In this document: positions 22,588 to 34,715 of the stretch, piece by piece
Position numbering within the stretch: position 1 is the first letter of the stretch
How the letters are laid out: each line of letters begins with the position of its first letter
NCBI GenBank assembly: GCA_021464415.1
Contig: CM038470.1
Span: 35,086,099 to 35,150,098, forward strand
From: Lonicera japonica
Taxonomy: Eukaryota > Streptophyta > Magnoliopsida > Dipsacales > Caprifoliaceae
Reading direction: 5' to 3'
DNA: 64,000 nt
Position numbers and translations under genes: made by a program
The notes under the pieces: generated by a model
The model's database searches: none
What the model saw: the letters and a program-made list of their open reading frames with translations, nothing else
What the model was told of the DNA's origin: nothing

Positions 22588-24487
22588 TTATTCAACTAAA
22601 TCTTGAGCAATTACATCGGAAATAAACGAGGAACACTCATGCACAAAGGCCCTCCGACCAGACAAAGAACCCGACCCCCTAGCAATGCTATGGGCAACTG
22701 AGTTCGTTGACCTACGAATAAAGAGAACACGACACTGATCCATGGCCTTACACATGGCCTTATAATCATCAATAACAATTCCAAGACTCAAAAAGTTTCT
22801 CTCGTCACTATTTATTTCATTTGCCACAAGCTGCGAATCCATTTTCTTTAACCCAGTTAAGAACTTCCTGAACTCCTATAGCCTCCGCAATTAACAGGGT
22901 AAAATTGCTTGGAAGAGACCCTTGAACAGTAGCAAAAAAATCCCCATTAGAGTTCTGAATTACCCCTACCCCCATATTCGAATTGTTCTAAAAAACTACT
23001 ACATTGATGTTTAATTTTAATTGTCCATTTAGGGGCTTCTTCCATTTCGTTGCTGCATTTGAACTAGCTGAATCCACAAGGTCAGTTGCGTGTTCAGCAG
23101 GTCTTCTAGATCCACTTGTATTGCTGGTGAGCGTCTGCTGTTCGTGGTAGTGGGCCGACGCCTATTCTGCCTGTACCACCAAGGCTTAGTTTATGGCTTA
23201 GACCGGAGCTTTGAATGCTGCTGCCAAACGGATGCATTCCTGCTCCTCCACAAGCTCCACATGAGGCAGGAAACACGCTCGAAAAAATAATACTTCTGAT
23301 GTCGCCTAGCATAATTCCATCATTGCATTAACGAACAGTTAGTAGTAGCTCCAACATTAACCAATGCTCTGCTCCAAATTGGTTGTACCACTGGGAAAGG
23401 CATGTTCCGTGGTTTCAATCATAGTTTTACAAAGGGGACATAATGCGTCTTGGGTCACTTTTCTAGCCTCCAAATTAGCTTTTCATTGGCAAGCATCCAT
23501 CTAGCGCACGCCAAACAAAATTACGCATTTTCGAAGGGATCTTTAATGTCTAAATGAATTGCCAATCCGTTAACGGAGGAGCCATCACCTGCATATTATT
23601 AGAACAAATAACTTTATAACCGTTTTTGACATTATAAACACCTTTTAAATCCCACGCCCAACACCACACATCTTCTTTTGGGTTTTTTAGCAATGGAATT
23701 GCCAAAATATCAGCTAGGTCACTTTGATTAGAAATCTCCCTAATCAGCAGTTTATCCAATTCTTCGAAATCGGATTTTATAATTGTATCAACCATTACCT
23801 CATATAGATCACTAATTAACGGAGTTTTAACAAAAGGGTTACTTGAATTGACCAGCCATGGCTCTCCCCATATAGTGGTATTAAGACCGTTCCCAATACG
23901 CCTTCTACAACCCGCCTTCACCACATCTTGACGAGTAAAAAAACTACGCCAAATATAGCTAAGATTATGACCTAGCTTAGTATTTAAAAAGTCGAGTAAA
24001 TACCATCAATGGCCACTAAACTATTGGCCATTTTTATCAATGGCCACTGAACTAAATTTTGTTGCAATCGCATCATTCAACTTTTAAAAAGTGCTACCAT
24101 TAGCCACGCCGTCAAATCCCACCGTTAAAAATTAACGGAGCCATGCCATGTGTTAAAAGCTAGGGGCATTTGAGTCATTTTCCATTTTTTATTTCTTTTT
24201 TTCCTTTTTCCTTTTTCCTTTTCTTTTTCTCCTTCTTCTTCCTCCCAACTTCTTCTTCTTCCTCTGCCATTCATGGCCGCCCGACCCACGCGCCTCTAAA
24301 TCCCAACTAGTACCACCATCCTCTCCACCGTAAACCACCATCCTCTCCACCGTAAACCGCCGCCGCCATGCCCTCTTCCATTGATTGAAGAAGAGTCGGT
24401 GAAGGAACTACTCTCCGAAACCCCAACACCCAAACTTAAAATCCCTAAAATAGAAGAATAACCCAAGAATACCCCGCCCAAACAGAG

Positions 24488-24520
<33 letters not shown>

Positions 24521-27500
24521 GCTAATTTTCTCTTTCTATCTCCTCGCCTCCATACACACACAAATAGAGGATTTTGGCGATGAGGGTTTTTTTTCCCTTT
24601 TCGTTGGTGGCGGAGATGAGGGTTGGGGATGGAAGAAGAAAAAGAAGAATCAGCAGCAGCAGCAGCTCGGAGGAAGAAGCTCAGAGGAAGAAGCAGGAAC
24701 GGCTCGGAGGAGGAAGGAGGAGGAGAAGAAAGAAAAGAAAAGGAAAGGAAAAAGGGAGAAGAAAGAAGAAAAGAAAAGAAAAGGGAAAAGAAAAAAAAAG
24801 TAAATTGACTTAAATGCCCCTAGCTTTTAACACATGACATGGTTCCGTTAATTTTACGGTGGGATTTGACGGATGGCTATGACCTTTTTAAAAGTTGAAT
24901 GATGCGATTGTAACAAAATTTAGTTAGTGGCATTGATAAAAATGGCCAAAGTTTAGTGGTCATTGATGGTATTTACTCTAAAAAGTCCGAGCGAGGGTAA
25001 TATCTAGCCTTAAAGATTCTTCCATAAAGAGAATTATGATTAGAAAGTAGCCGCCAAGCTTGTTTAGCCGACATGGCTAAATTAAAATTTCGAATTTTGC
25101 GAAAACCTAATCCCCCATGAATTTTATTTTGGCACAATTTATCCTAATTCTTCCACCGCAAATGACTAGAGCCATCTTTTTTATGTCCCCACCAATAACT
25201 ATTCATCATACGCTCAAGGTCTAAACATAGGAGAACGGGGAGAAGAAAGACACTCATAACGTAATTCGGTATTGCATGAATTACCAATTTTAAGAGTATT
25301 TCTTTCCCCGCCCTAGATAAATTCTTATATCTCCACCCATAAAACCGCTTCCAAGCCCTTTCCTTCACATAATTAAAAACCTTCGACCAATTCCTACTAA
25401 TGATAGAAGGAGCTCCCAAGTAATTTCCATGATTCTCACATATTTGAACACCCAACAATAAGCAAATTTCGCGCTGAAAATCAGCATTCGTATTGGGGCT
25501 AAACAAAATGGAAGATTTTGCAAAATTAATTTTTTGCCCCGAAGCAAACTCATACAACTGTAGACAATCTTTAACAATAGCACTTTCATCGACAGCAGCA
25601 TTAAAGAATAAAAAACTATCATCAGCAAAGAAGATACGAAATACCTCAGGAGTTGTTCTCCCTACACGACATCCATGGATTAAGCCTTTTCGAGCTTGAT
25701 CATTTAGAATAAAAGATAACCCCTCAACATAAATCAAGAATAGATACGGTGATATCGGGTCCCCCTGTCTCAATCCACAAGGAATAATGGGTCCTACTTC
25801 ATTACCCTCATGTCAAATTACACACTTTACTGAAGAGACAAACATCATAACCAGATTCACCCATTTATCATAAAACCCATCTTCTTCATAATACTCTCCA
25901 AGAACGCCCATTCCATTCGATCATACGCTTTTCAACATGTTGATCATTAGTGATGCCACTCCTATATTCTCTTGAGTTTTACGGTTGGCCTATGATAAGA
26001 CGCCCTGGAACAAAGGCGCTTTGGGTATCCGATATAATGGAATTTAGCACCGTCTTCAACTTGTTTGTTAACTTCTTCGTCATAATCTTTGCAAGAACAT
26101 TACAAAGAGAAATGGGTCTCAATTTCAGTGATTCGCTCCAGCCTTTACATGTCATTCAAACATGTAGGGAGCTTACAGTGATTCAGACAATCCAAACATG
26201 CAGATGTAATTGCCGACCCAACCTCGTCCCAAAATGTCTTGTAAACACCTGGGTTAAAGCCATTCGGACCCAGGCTTTTATCAGGGTGCATCGTCTTTAT
26301 GGATGCTACTACCTCTGCTGTAGTAAACTCACGTGACAGATAAGCATTTTGATCTGCTGATATACTACTATTCACTGTCTCCAAAATTGGAACTGCATTA
26401 CTACCCTTCGAATTAAACAACTCACAAAAAATTCAAAAATGAGATTATGCAAACTAGACTCCCAAGTACGTTTGCCACCGCTGTCGTTAATCAAGTAAGC
26501 AAAAGAGTTCTTACTCTTTCAAGCTGAAGCGTATGAGTGAAAGGTACGTGAATTCGTATCTCCTTCTCTAATCCAGTAGAGCTTAAACCTTTGTTTCCAA
26601 TAGGCGGCGCGTTGTCGGAGTAACCGGCCGAAATTCTCCTTTTCAGCTAGAACTTGCCATTGAGAGTAAAGATCAGTGGAAGTAGATAAAACCCTAATCT
26701 TGTTATAGCTATGGTTGATCTCCGAACTAAATTTATGTCTCACTTTCTCATCCTAATTCTTGAGTGATTCGCCACACTGAGCCAACCTCGCTTGAATCTC
26801 CATCACTTTATCCCCTTCCCACCTGTCGTGCACTATCTGTTTGCAATCGGTTTCATGTTTCCATGAATTTTCAAATCTAAAGAACCTTCTTCGATGGACT
26901 GCTTCAGTAATACGATGAACAAGAATTGAGTGATCTGAGTACTTGACTTAAATACTGACCACATGTGCATTTGGGAAAGTATTTCCCAAATTTTGATTAA
27001 TTAATAAAAACCTTGTCGAGCCGCTCTTCCGTAAAGGTAATTTTTCCCTTACCCCGTTCCCATGTAAATGGATGACCTATCAACCCCAAGTCTAATAACC
27101 CGCAATCTTCAACTGCTTTGCGAAAGCCATTAATCTGGTGGGTCAGATGAGGAAGTCTTCCTCTTTTTTTTGATTATGCCAGTAAGTCGTTGAAGCAGCC
27201 TAAATAGCACCAAGGAAGGGAAGATTTTTGCGATAATTCTCGAAGTAAGTTCCAAGAATCTCGTTTACGTCGTCTTTCGAGGAACCCGTAGTAGCCTGTT
27301 AGTCGCTAATAAGTAAAGCCTGCTAGAGAAACTTTAACATCGATAAAATTTACCGAAGACTTAATCAAACTAAACATATCACATTCGCGCCAAAGTAACA
27401 CCCCACCCCCATTATTAATACTAGGAATAAAACAAAGACCTTGAAAATTTAATTTATCTTACACACTTTCCACCTTCTCCCTAGACACTTTCACCTCCAT

Positions 27501-27602
27501 AAGAAAAATAAATTCGGGCCTATTTGTGGACACAAAATCCAATAGTTCGTTAACCATCTTCGGGTTGCCCAGTCTGCGACAGTTCCAGCTTAAGGTCGTC
27601 AT
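22588..27602 (-). pseudogene. LINE ORF2: endonuclease, reverse transcriptase, zf-RVT, RNase H; broken
   Basis: Starts MTTLSWNCRRLGNPK at 27602, the usual first motif of the APE-type endonuclease of plant LINEs, with GGGVLLWRECD and RLDKVFIN further on. The RT region holds WIREGDTNSRTFH (near 26570), SLGPNGFNPGVYK (near 26270), RQGDPISPYLF (near 25760) and the catalytic FADDS (near 25620, the F/YADD box). The zf-RVT part is 23924-23550 (WGEPWLVNSSNPF, VWCWAWDLKGVYNVKNGY). The RNase H end is 22842-22588 (MDSQLVANEIN, RSTNSVAHSIAR). There are multiple stops and shifts, and the MULE at 23994-24978 separates RT from zf-RVT. No product is expected. Confidence 0.88.
23994..24978. mobile_element. Mutator-like element (non-autonomous MULE), 985 bp, 9-bp TSD TAAAAAGTC
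   Basis: Inverted repeats of about 190 bp at each end begin GAGTAAATACCATCAATG and run on through TTTTATCAATG, CGCATCATTCAACTTTTAAAAAG, CGTCAAATCCCACCGT and GTGTTAAAAGCTAGGGGCAT. TAAAAAGTC stands at 23985-23993 and again at 24979-24987, a perfect 9-bp TSD. Long TIRs with a 9-bp TSD define MULEs. The central part (about 24190-24800) is unlike the AT-rich surroundings: pyrimidine-rich on the left, a CT dinucleotide run (24490-24519), then purine-rich on the right. It may be captured host sequence (Pack-MULE style). Frames of lysine/arginine repeats at 24574-24813 are by-products of this composition. Confidence 0.9.
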
Positions 27603-27689
27603 AATGTCTGGTGAGTCCTGACCCTAAAACTCGCCTCCACGAAGTTTTTTTGACCTTGCCTAATTAAATTACCCAAATTATTTTCTTTT

Positions 27690-29015
27690 TCGTGAACCAC
27701 CTCCATGTCTTCTGTCGGCCCATCATCTTTCCTCCTTTTTTTTGGGTCCATCACAACCAACACATCAGGCCCATTGTCTTGGCCAAATTAATTAAACCTC
27801 CACTATCTAACTCCATTGCCTTTGAATCCAAACCTGGACCTATTATCTGAGCTGGCCCACTTGCCTTGTCATGAAGCATTGTTTTAGAAATTACCAATTG
27901 TGTATTAGATTGCGGCCCATTGAATAAGGGATTTTCAATTGATTTAAAAATATCTTTAGTGATTTGATTTCCTTGACATGCCTCTTTTTTCACGTCCATC
28001 AACTTTTCTGTTTCGGCAATCATTGAATTCGCATTGTGATGGGAGTGTACCCCTTTAATTAAGGAAATGGTTCCTAAATCAACTCTACCGCCTTGATCAT
28101 CTTAATTCAAAAATTGAGATTGAATTACCATAGTACCCTTTCCTTTTATTTGGCCACTGACCTCCTTGCTGCTCGACTTGGCTAACCTGCTGCCATCGCC
28201 GGAATGTCCGGCATTGTTTTCGTCTTCATTTTCGAACGACCAGAAATACTGATCTCCATCGCTGGTAACTTGCCTGCGCATAAGGGCCTAAGTCCATGTC
28301 CCAAAAAGTCTAGGCACTGATTTGTTTGAAAATTGAAAAGCTACTTAATTTAAGCGCAGAACTTCTCCGCATGACCAATAATGCCGCAAAAGAAACATAA
28401 ATTTGGGAGCCTCTCATATTTAAACTTAATCCATGACTCCACTTAACCCGGCCGTTTGATCTTCATATTTTTGCTTAAGCGATTTCGTAACATCCACTGT
28501 CACTCGTATATGCAAATAGGATCGCCATAAGCCTGAAAAATTCTTCAGATCTGATCTAACAAAATTGCCAAGTCCCCGATATCGCGAGTAACCCGCTCGG
28601 ACCTGAGTCCTACTGGGAGATCGTATATTTGGATCCAAAAATCAACATGATTAAGTTCTGCTTCATCCAATATCATATCAGTACTCACCCTTTTAAAGAC
28701 AAAATTATGATAGTCGAAAGTCCATGGCCATCGTAGATCACACGCTCTAGATCCTCTTCATCAGAGAATTGAACAAGAAAAAGATTAGCTTTTAGTTCCT
28801 TCATTCGAATCTTCATTACTAGAGACCAAATTGACGCCATCTTCTTCCTCATGGTATCAAAATGAATTGATTTTTTAGTTAAGAACTGCCCCCCGATACT
28901 TGAAGATCTTGATCCTGCACTTCAGATACCTCCCCACTGAAATCCAAAGTGTTTTCCGATCCATCCCCTAAATCGAGGTGCTCATACAGATCTTCTAAGC
29001 CTTGCACGGATTCAT
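27690..29015 (-). pseudogene. LINE ORF1 (DUF4283 plus CCHC zinc knuckle), broken
   Basis: The minus frame from the ATG near 29015 starts MDESVQGLEDLYEHLDL. A shifted frame then gives the DUF4283 core (SIWSLVMKIRMKELKANLF, VFKRVSTDMI) and the following domain WIQIYDLPVG. Near 28440-28340 comes WIKFKYERLPNLCFFCGIIG followed by HAEKFC, a C-x2-C-x4-H-x4-C zinc knuckle (zf-CCHC_4). This is the standard ORF1 of plant L1-type LINEs, an RNA-binding protein. Stops and shifts break it, and the 3' boundary before ORF2 is approximate. Confidence 0.75.
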
Positions 29016-29093
29016 CCATGATAATAAAGAAAAATAGAACAGTAAGAAGAAAGAAAAGGTTGTATGCTGAAATCTTCACAATATGATTAAAGA

Positions 29094-29149
29094 ATTCTCT
29101 CACCTCTCATAAGGAGGAAATATTCTCTCACCTCTTATAAGGAGGAAAA
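29094..29149. repeat. Two 28-bp tandem units at the LINE 5' boundary
   Basis: ATTCTCTCACCTCTCATAAG (29094 on) is repeated with one change from 29122. It lies at the upstream limit of recognisable LINE sequence and may be the start of its 5' UTR. Confidence 0.6.
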
Positions 29150-29561
29150 AAATTTGTTTTGATTCTTAGTAAATTTCTTGTATTTACTCATCTAAAATAT
29201 CTCGAAAAGAAAAATAAAATAAAAATGCTGAAAAGTTATAAAAATAATTTATTCATGATAAAAATCATGTTTAATACTCCACTCGTCATAATTTAATTGT
29301 CTACTATTCTATTTTAAAATATTTTAAAATAATTGTCCACTTTCTATATTTAACATGTTATTAATTAAAGCATTTTTTAATATTTTCAATATTACTCTTT
29401 AAGCAATCACTATTTTTTTTATTTTGGGTTCCGCCACATTTTTTTATTAGAAATAAAAATAAAAGGTATTTTTAAAAATAACTATTTTTTCATGAACTAA
29501 TTATTATGTTTCTTTAATTTTTAATTTTTTAAAATGTGATAATTAAATTGAGATAGATGTA
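29150..29561. other. Intergenic, no gene seen
   Basis: AT-rich sequence without frames or repeat boundaries that I can support. Confidence 0.6.
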
Positions 29562-30003
29562 GGGCTCGTTTGGTTGTCTTTCAAATTGCGAATTAGATAA
29601 TTTATAATTAAATAATTTACAAAATTTTCATTTATTAGTGTTTGGTTGTGTAAATTGAACAACTGTAAATATGATAATTCAAGTTGATTCATAAAAACTC
29701 AAATTAAGTCATTTCAAGTAAAACTTGAAATTGCCTAATTTTAGAATTAGATAATTCATTATAACTCTATTTTTCGAGAAAATCTAGTTTTTACCCGTGA
29801 TGTTGATGCATCTAAATAAGATTTTAAATAACATAAAACAATAGAGAACATGTTTTTATTCTAACAATCGGAATTTTTCATTTAAGTTTTCCAAACACTA
29901 CTTGAATTAGAATTGAATTATTCATAAATGAGTAAATTCACAATTCTTCAATCGAAAATTAACTAATTCTAAAATTAAGTAATTTATGCAACCAAACGGG
30001 CCC
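29562..30003. mobile_element. Tourist/PIF-like MITE, 442 bp
   Basis: Ends GGGCTCGTTTGGTTG and CAACCAAACGGGCCC form a 15-bp inverted repeat with one mismatch, the usual plant Tourist terminus. GTA lies on both sides (29559-29561 and 30004-30006). The canonical TSD is TTA or TAA, so GTA is slightly off type. There is no coding frame. Confidence 0.7.
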
Positions 30004-30006
30004 GTA

Positions 30007-30174
30007 ATAAATTTTAGGAAAAATGTTATTCATTTAACTTTCAAACTAGACATAATTAAAACAAAAGAACGAAGATTGAGTCAAAGCCTTCTTGAGTGCG
30101 AAATCACTGCTCAATAGATTGATAGAACCCCACCCACCCCGCCCCACCCCGTACACACCGCAGCACAATCCCCC

Positions 30175-30220
<46 letters not shown>

Positions 30221-32499
30221 CGCTGAACCAAATAGATGTAGGAACAAATCACATATTCTGTTCTTTTTATTTTCTCTCTGTTTTTGTGGGTTTTCTCAAG
30301 TTATTTTCTCATATTTCTGAATCCGAGTTCACATCTTGTTTTTATGTTTCTGCTTTGCCCGGATATTTCTCAGTAAGTTTTTCAGAATTGTTCTTACATT
30401 TTCAAGAAGCTTTATTAGCTATTTGCACATTTCATTGAGTTGTTTGCACATTTGACTGTTCGCAAGATGGAGGAGAAACCCATAATATTATTTGTTGTTT
30501 GATATGGTCCAATAGTTTGCGTAGCTCATTTGATCTTCCATGATTTGCCCAGCTACTTGAAATTAAGAGATCTTGAAAGCAGATTTTCTGGTTTCCAAAA
30601 CTGCAGAAGCTTTTGTGCATAAGCTAGAGACTAGATCTTGCTCGCAAGTGTTCATAATTCCTGGGTTCCTCGAGTTCGAAGTGGTAGGCCTGTAGGTTGT
30701 AGATCTTCATTTGTACCGATATTGTCCCAAGTTTACCATGTATGGGCTTTAGGTGTGGGATTTTATCCTCAAAAAGCTTCGGTACAAATTAATGGATCGA
30801 ACTTATTTGGGGTATGTCTATTTCAGACATGGCTTACAATTGGGTGCTGGTATCTCTTGAGAAGTTTGATGGGTTTTTTGGGAGCTATGTAGCTTTCTGT
30901 TTATACTTTGTTGTTAATTTCAGTTTTTAGGGGTTGGTAGTCCACCAAGTCTGTTTTTGTCCATAAAATCAATTTGTTTCTGATAAAAAAAAATGGGACT
31001 ACTGTATTTTGAGCCAATTTTCCACCTAGGATCAAATCCGTGTAGATCACTGTTCAATATCCGCATGAAGATCCACCTTTGTTGGCACAACATTTTGAGG
31101 TACACCTATAGGGGTCCTCATATCTTCATGCGCATATTTGGTTTGCTGATGAGCTTTATGTTCTCACCCATCCTTATGAGTTACTGGAGACGTTTCTCAT
31201 GGAGTCTCTATTGTGCTCTTAGAGCCTCTTGTTTTGCTCATGGTTCCTTTTGTTCACACAGCTGACAATGTGTGAATAGCCAAACTGCTTTTACTTGCCA
31301 ACTATAGATACCACATGTTCTTTGTGTTGCTTCAGATGATCTTTACATTTTGTTCATTGGTGCATATCTTCTAAGAGAAAATTCTCTCCTTGGATCCTTG
31401 ATATGTTACTCAATTATTGGGTTAAATTTCAATAAGGGTGAACTTTGTAGTACAATCCCCAAAATTCCGACATTTTCATATATTTGAGAGATTTTCTAGT
31501 TGTCTAATTCGATCATTTGATGAAGATTGTGCATTTGTGTTGCAACTGATATGGAGCGTGTGCAAATTGGTGTGGCAAGAGCTCTAAGGATTCAAGGTGT
31601 GGACATTATGGTGGGAAGAGGGATCGATAAGGCTAGTGGCTTTGAGTCTATTGCAAGGTAGTCGAGTTGCTTTTAACAAGTCTCTTATATTCGTCCTCTA
31701 TTTGGCATTGTCTTGCTCTGTATCTCCTTATGCATAACAAGTAATCAAACCGTGTTTCCTGATAGCATTTTTACTTATATTGTGCACTTGTTGTCTTTTT
31801 AGACTCAAATGGTGGAAGGGCATCAAGTTGTGGAGTTGGTTTGCATGTAAATTTTTTTTTTCCTTCAAAATTTCATTAGAAAGATAATTTAAATTGAACA
31901 ACATGATTTATTGAGGCACTTAATTTTTTATTTTGCAAGTGTTTTGTTCTCTCCTCTAGGCCAATTTTTCCTAGACATACCAAATTGTCGTTGTATTGGC
32001 ATGTGGCTAACAAAGTGTAACGACCCTAATGTTGTGGGTAGGATGCTATAGGTGCCTTTGTGATGCAGTATGTGCTGACGTGCCACACATTACGTGGAGG
32101 TTGTCTCACATGGTCTGGGAGTGGTAAATTGATGTGTGGTCACTAGTTCTTTCTAGAAGAGGCCTTTTGGGAAATGCCAAACCATGGGGCTTTGGGAAAA
32201 GCAAAATCATGCACTTCTTAGTGCATTAAATCTCATTCAACAAATGGCCTCGTAGGTCCTTGGCTAGAAATATCCTTTTTAGTATCCTGGTGTCCCTCTT
32301 TCAGTTCTCAGTCTTTGTGTGTGTCGCATTTGTTTGTTTTCTTGATTGGTCATGATAACATTCTCCATGTACCAGTATGTTTTTCTTGGTTATTCTCATA
32401 CTCAAAAGGGATATTTTTGTTATTATCTTGTTTCTCATAGGTAATTTACCACTGCTGATTTACGTGGTTGTACTCCTTTCCTTTTGCTCCAATGTGCGT
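30007..32499. other. Mostly unassigned; (CT)n-(CG)n microsatellite; possible retroelement debris
   Basis: A CT run followed directly by a CG run lies at 30178-30223. A(9) after TTTCTGAT at 30983-30991 resembles the poly(A) end of a non-LTR insertion. The stretch 31000-32300 has only broken frames. Since copia pol follows downstream on the same strand, some of it may be gag or protease debris, but I cannot show that. Confidence 0.4.
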
Positions 32500-33735
32500 T
32501 CCGAAAGGCTCGCTTGGTTGCCAAAGGCTATACTCAGCCGTATGGTGTTGAGTACTCAGAGACTCCTTGCAGTTGCTTGCCTTAATTATGTAGAATTCTT
32601 ATTTTAGGGACCCCTGTGGAGTTGGATGCTGACAGTGAAGGCCTTTTTGAGGATATATGGAGGTATCATTGGTTGATTGGAAAACTTATTTATCTCATCG
32701 CTACTTGTCTAGGCATAACCTATGCAATTGTGATAGATAGTTTCCGAATGCTAAGGGTCGTCCTCATCGGGAGGCTATTGGTCCTATTGTCTGTTATCTT
32801 AGTGGAGCTCAAGGTAAGTTCCTCTTTCTTAAGAATAAGAAAGTCCCCGAGAGGGTTCTATTGATCCATGTTTTATTTTTCATCTTTTGTTTCGTATTGT
32901 TTATTTTGAGAAATATTTTGACCATTTCTGATTCTTTATTTTTCTCTTTATTCTTTTTTGATCGAGGTATAGATCATGGAGCTATGTGTCTAGCTTATCT
33001 ATGGGTTAGTCACTTAGTCTACAGGCTTTCATCATTTTTGTCTATTTTTTTTATTACTCTGATGGTAATTGGGTAGGTAGTCATAATGACTTGTCGATCA
33101 CTTGTGATTTTTGAACATTTGTTGGAGGTAAATTAGCTACATGGCGAAATAATATTGGAGGTTAAATTAGCTACATGGCAAAATAAGAAATAAAATGTGG
33201 TGGCTGTGCTGAAGCTGAGTATATTTGCGATGAATCATACTGCATGTTAAGGCATCCGTGTTTTCTCCATGTTATGGGTGTACTTCCTTCTGCAATGTAA
33301 CAATGATAATCAGGCAACTATCTTCATCACTAGCATCCTAGTTTTCATTAGAGAACTAAACATATTGAGGTTGATTATCATTTTATTCACGATATTGTCT
33401 TGCAAAAACGTATTGTCTGATGTAGGACAAAATAATAATCATAGGAACAATGTTTTGGGAAATTTATTGTAATTTTATTGTGTTTTAGATATTCTATTTT
33501 GTTTAGGAATTAGATTTCTGTTAGACCTATAAGTTGTCTTTCATTTAGTAGTTTGAGCCTGATTAGGATTTCTCAGTAGGCTTCTCCCATGTTATTATCA
33601 CTACTTGTGTTCAGTATAGAGATGAACTGGGTGATATTTTTACAAAGTCATTAGCTCGGCCTGCTTTTAGCAGTTTCATGTTCCAAACTCAGTTAACCAA
33701 GCTTTGCCACTTGCTCCTTGTTTAGAGGGTTAACC
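32500..33735 (+). pseudogene. Ty1/copia retrotransposon pol remnant (RT and RNase H)
   Basis: Pieces appear in the order of a copia pol, in shifting frames. KARLVAKGYTQPYGVEYSET (32502 on) is the RT entry motif. IGKLIYLIATCLGITYAI (near 32690) is the end of RT. HREAIGPIVCYLSGAQGK follows near 32775. YSDGNWVGSHNDLS, GGKLATWRNK and AEAEY-like debris cover the RNase H domain (33055-33240). DNQATIFITS (33311 on) and LGDIFTKSLARPAF (near 33625) follow. The central RT with its catalytic YVDD is missing, and many stops are present. A 36-bp piece around GGTAAATTAGCTACATGG is duplicated near 33126-33185. Confidence 0.8.
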
Positions 33736-33949
33736 AAGACAGTACATTAATTTATGCTCCTTGAAAGATTACTCTGTTGTGGGACCAAACTCGTATTCCA
33801 AGAGAAGAAACAAGAGCTCCTTTAGTATTTACCTCTTCTCAAGTGCTTATCTTTCTTCATCGACTGAATGTAGTAGGACGAAGTGCAGAGATTCAGCTAT
33901 AAGTACGCATATAGAATTGAGGGAGAGAAGAAAGTAAATTTTCATAATT

Positions 33950-34082
33950 ACTATAGGGAGATACTATTGCCAAAGCAATAGTTTCTTGCTAGAGCAATTT
34001 CATCTCATTTTAAAAGAATCAAAGGTGAAGTGGCTTCCTCTGGCAAGGAAATATTGCTTTGGCAATAGCATATTCCTTAGTA
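33950..34082. mobile_element. Small hairpin MITE, about 133 bp
   Basis: The left arm ACTATTGCCAAAGCAATAG and the right arm CTTTGGCAATAGCATATTCC pair over about 45 bp, with a second pair CTTGCTAGAGCAA / TTCCTCTGGCAAG. The whole forms one stem-loop. The TSD is not resolved. Long near-perfect hairpins like this can also produce small RNAs. Confidence 0.6.
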
Positions 34083-34707
34083 GAATGGGGATTACATAAA
34101 ATGTACAGGACGAAGTGTTTGTTTTGGTTAAAAATTCAAAAGCAACCTCTTAATATGCCTCTGGAATCATTAGGAGGTTTTCCCCCTCTTCATGTGATTA
34201 ATGAATTCTGAGTGGTTGCACAATACCATTTTTGCCCCCAACCTAACTCTTTTGGTCATGTATTAAACATTAAAAGGAAGTGCAAAATGGTCAAAATAAT
34301 ATGCTTAATGTCTATTCAGATATTGCATTGAAAGCATTCAAACACGACGATAAGAAGACAAGTTTTGGGGCTTGGCATATATGACGATCTGTACAGTGTT
34401 GTACCTTATGGCTTATGGCATGAATCACTAACTCTCTTCGATTGACAGTGAAGAGATCAACTTTGATGGCTGCCTCATGGTTGATGATATTTTTTTGAGG
34501 GGTGGGGGAGTTTATCTAGGTTGTAATGAATTGAAGGGATTTGTTGTTATTATGTATGGAATTAAACTACTGCGATCATGTTATGATGGTGTTCTTGGCC
34601 AAAGATGGGTTGCCCATAGAGTTTTGAGCATCAATGGTAGCTAAAAAGAGAACCCATCCACCCACCCCACCACCAAAACACACACACCCCACACCAAACA
34701 CCCTGGA
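34083..34707. other. Intergenic, no gene seen
   Basis: No supported frame. The AC/CCCACC-rich stretch at 34655-34705 ends at the TSD of the next hAT element. Confidence 0.5.
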
Positions 34708-34715
34708 GGAGAGGG

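Larger units (their letters stand above)
22560..29105 (-). mobile_element. L1-type LINE, nearly full length but decayed, split by a MULE
   Basis: On the minus strand the order is that of a plant L1-type LINE: ORF1 with DUF4283 and a CCHC knuckle, then ORF2 with endonuclease, reverse transcriptase, zf-RVT and RNase H, then a short poly(A) (T8 at 22561-22568). The 985-bp element at 23994-24978 plus its 9-bp duplication interrupts ORF2 between the RT thumb region and the zf-RVT domain, so the LINE itself is about 5.5 kb. A 28-bp tandem repeat stands at its 5' boundary. I could not find a TSD for the LINE. Confidence 0.85.

Noticed and set aside
24574..24813. Lysine/arginine-rich frames
   Set aside because: They arise from the purine-rich interior of the MULE and run into its TIR.
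32017..32300. TGTAACGACCC at 32017 as the start of a solo LTR
   Set aside because: The start is LTR-like, but I found no matching CA end with a CAAAG duplication.
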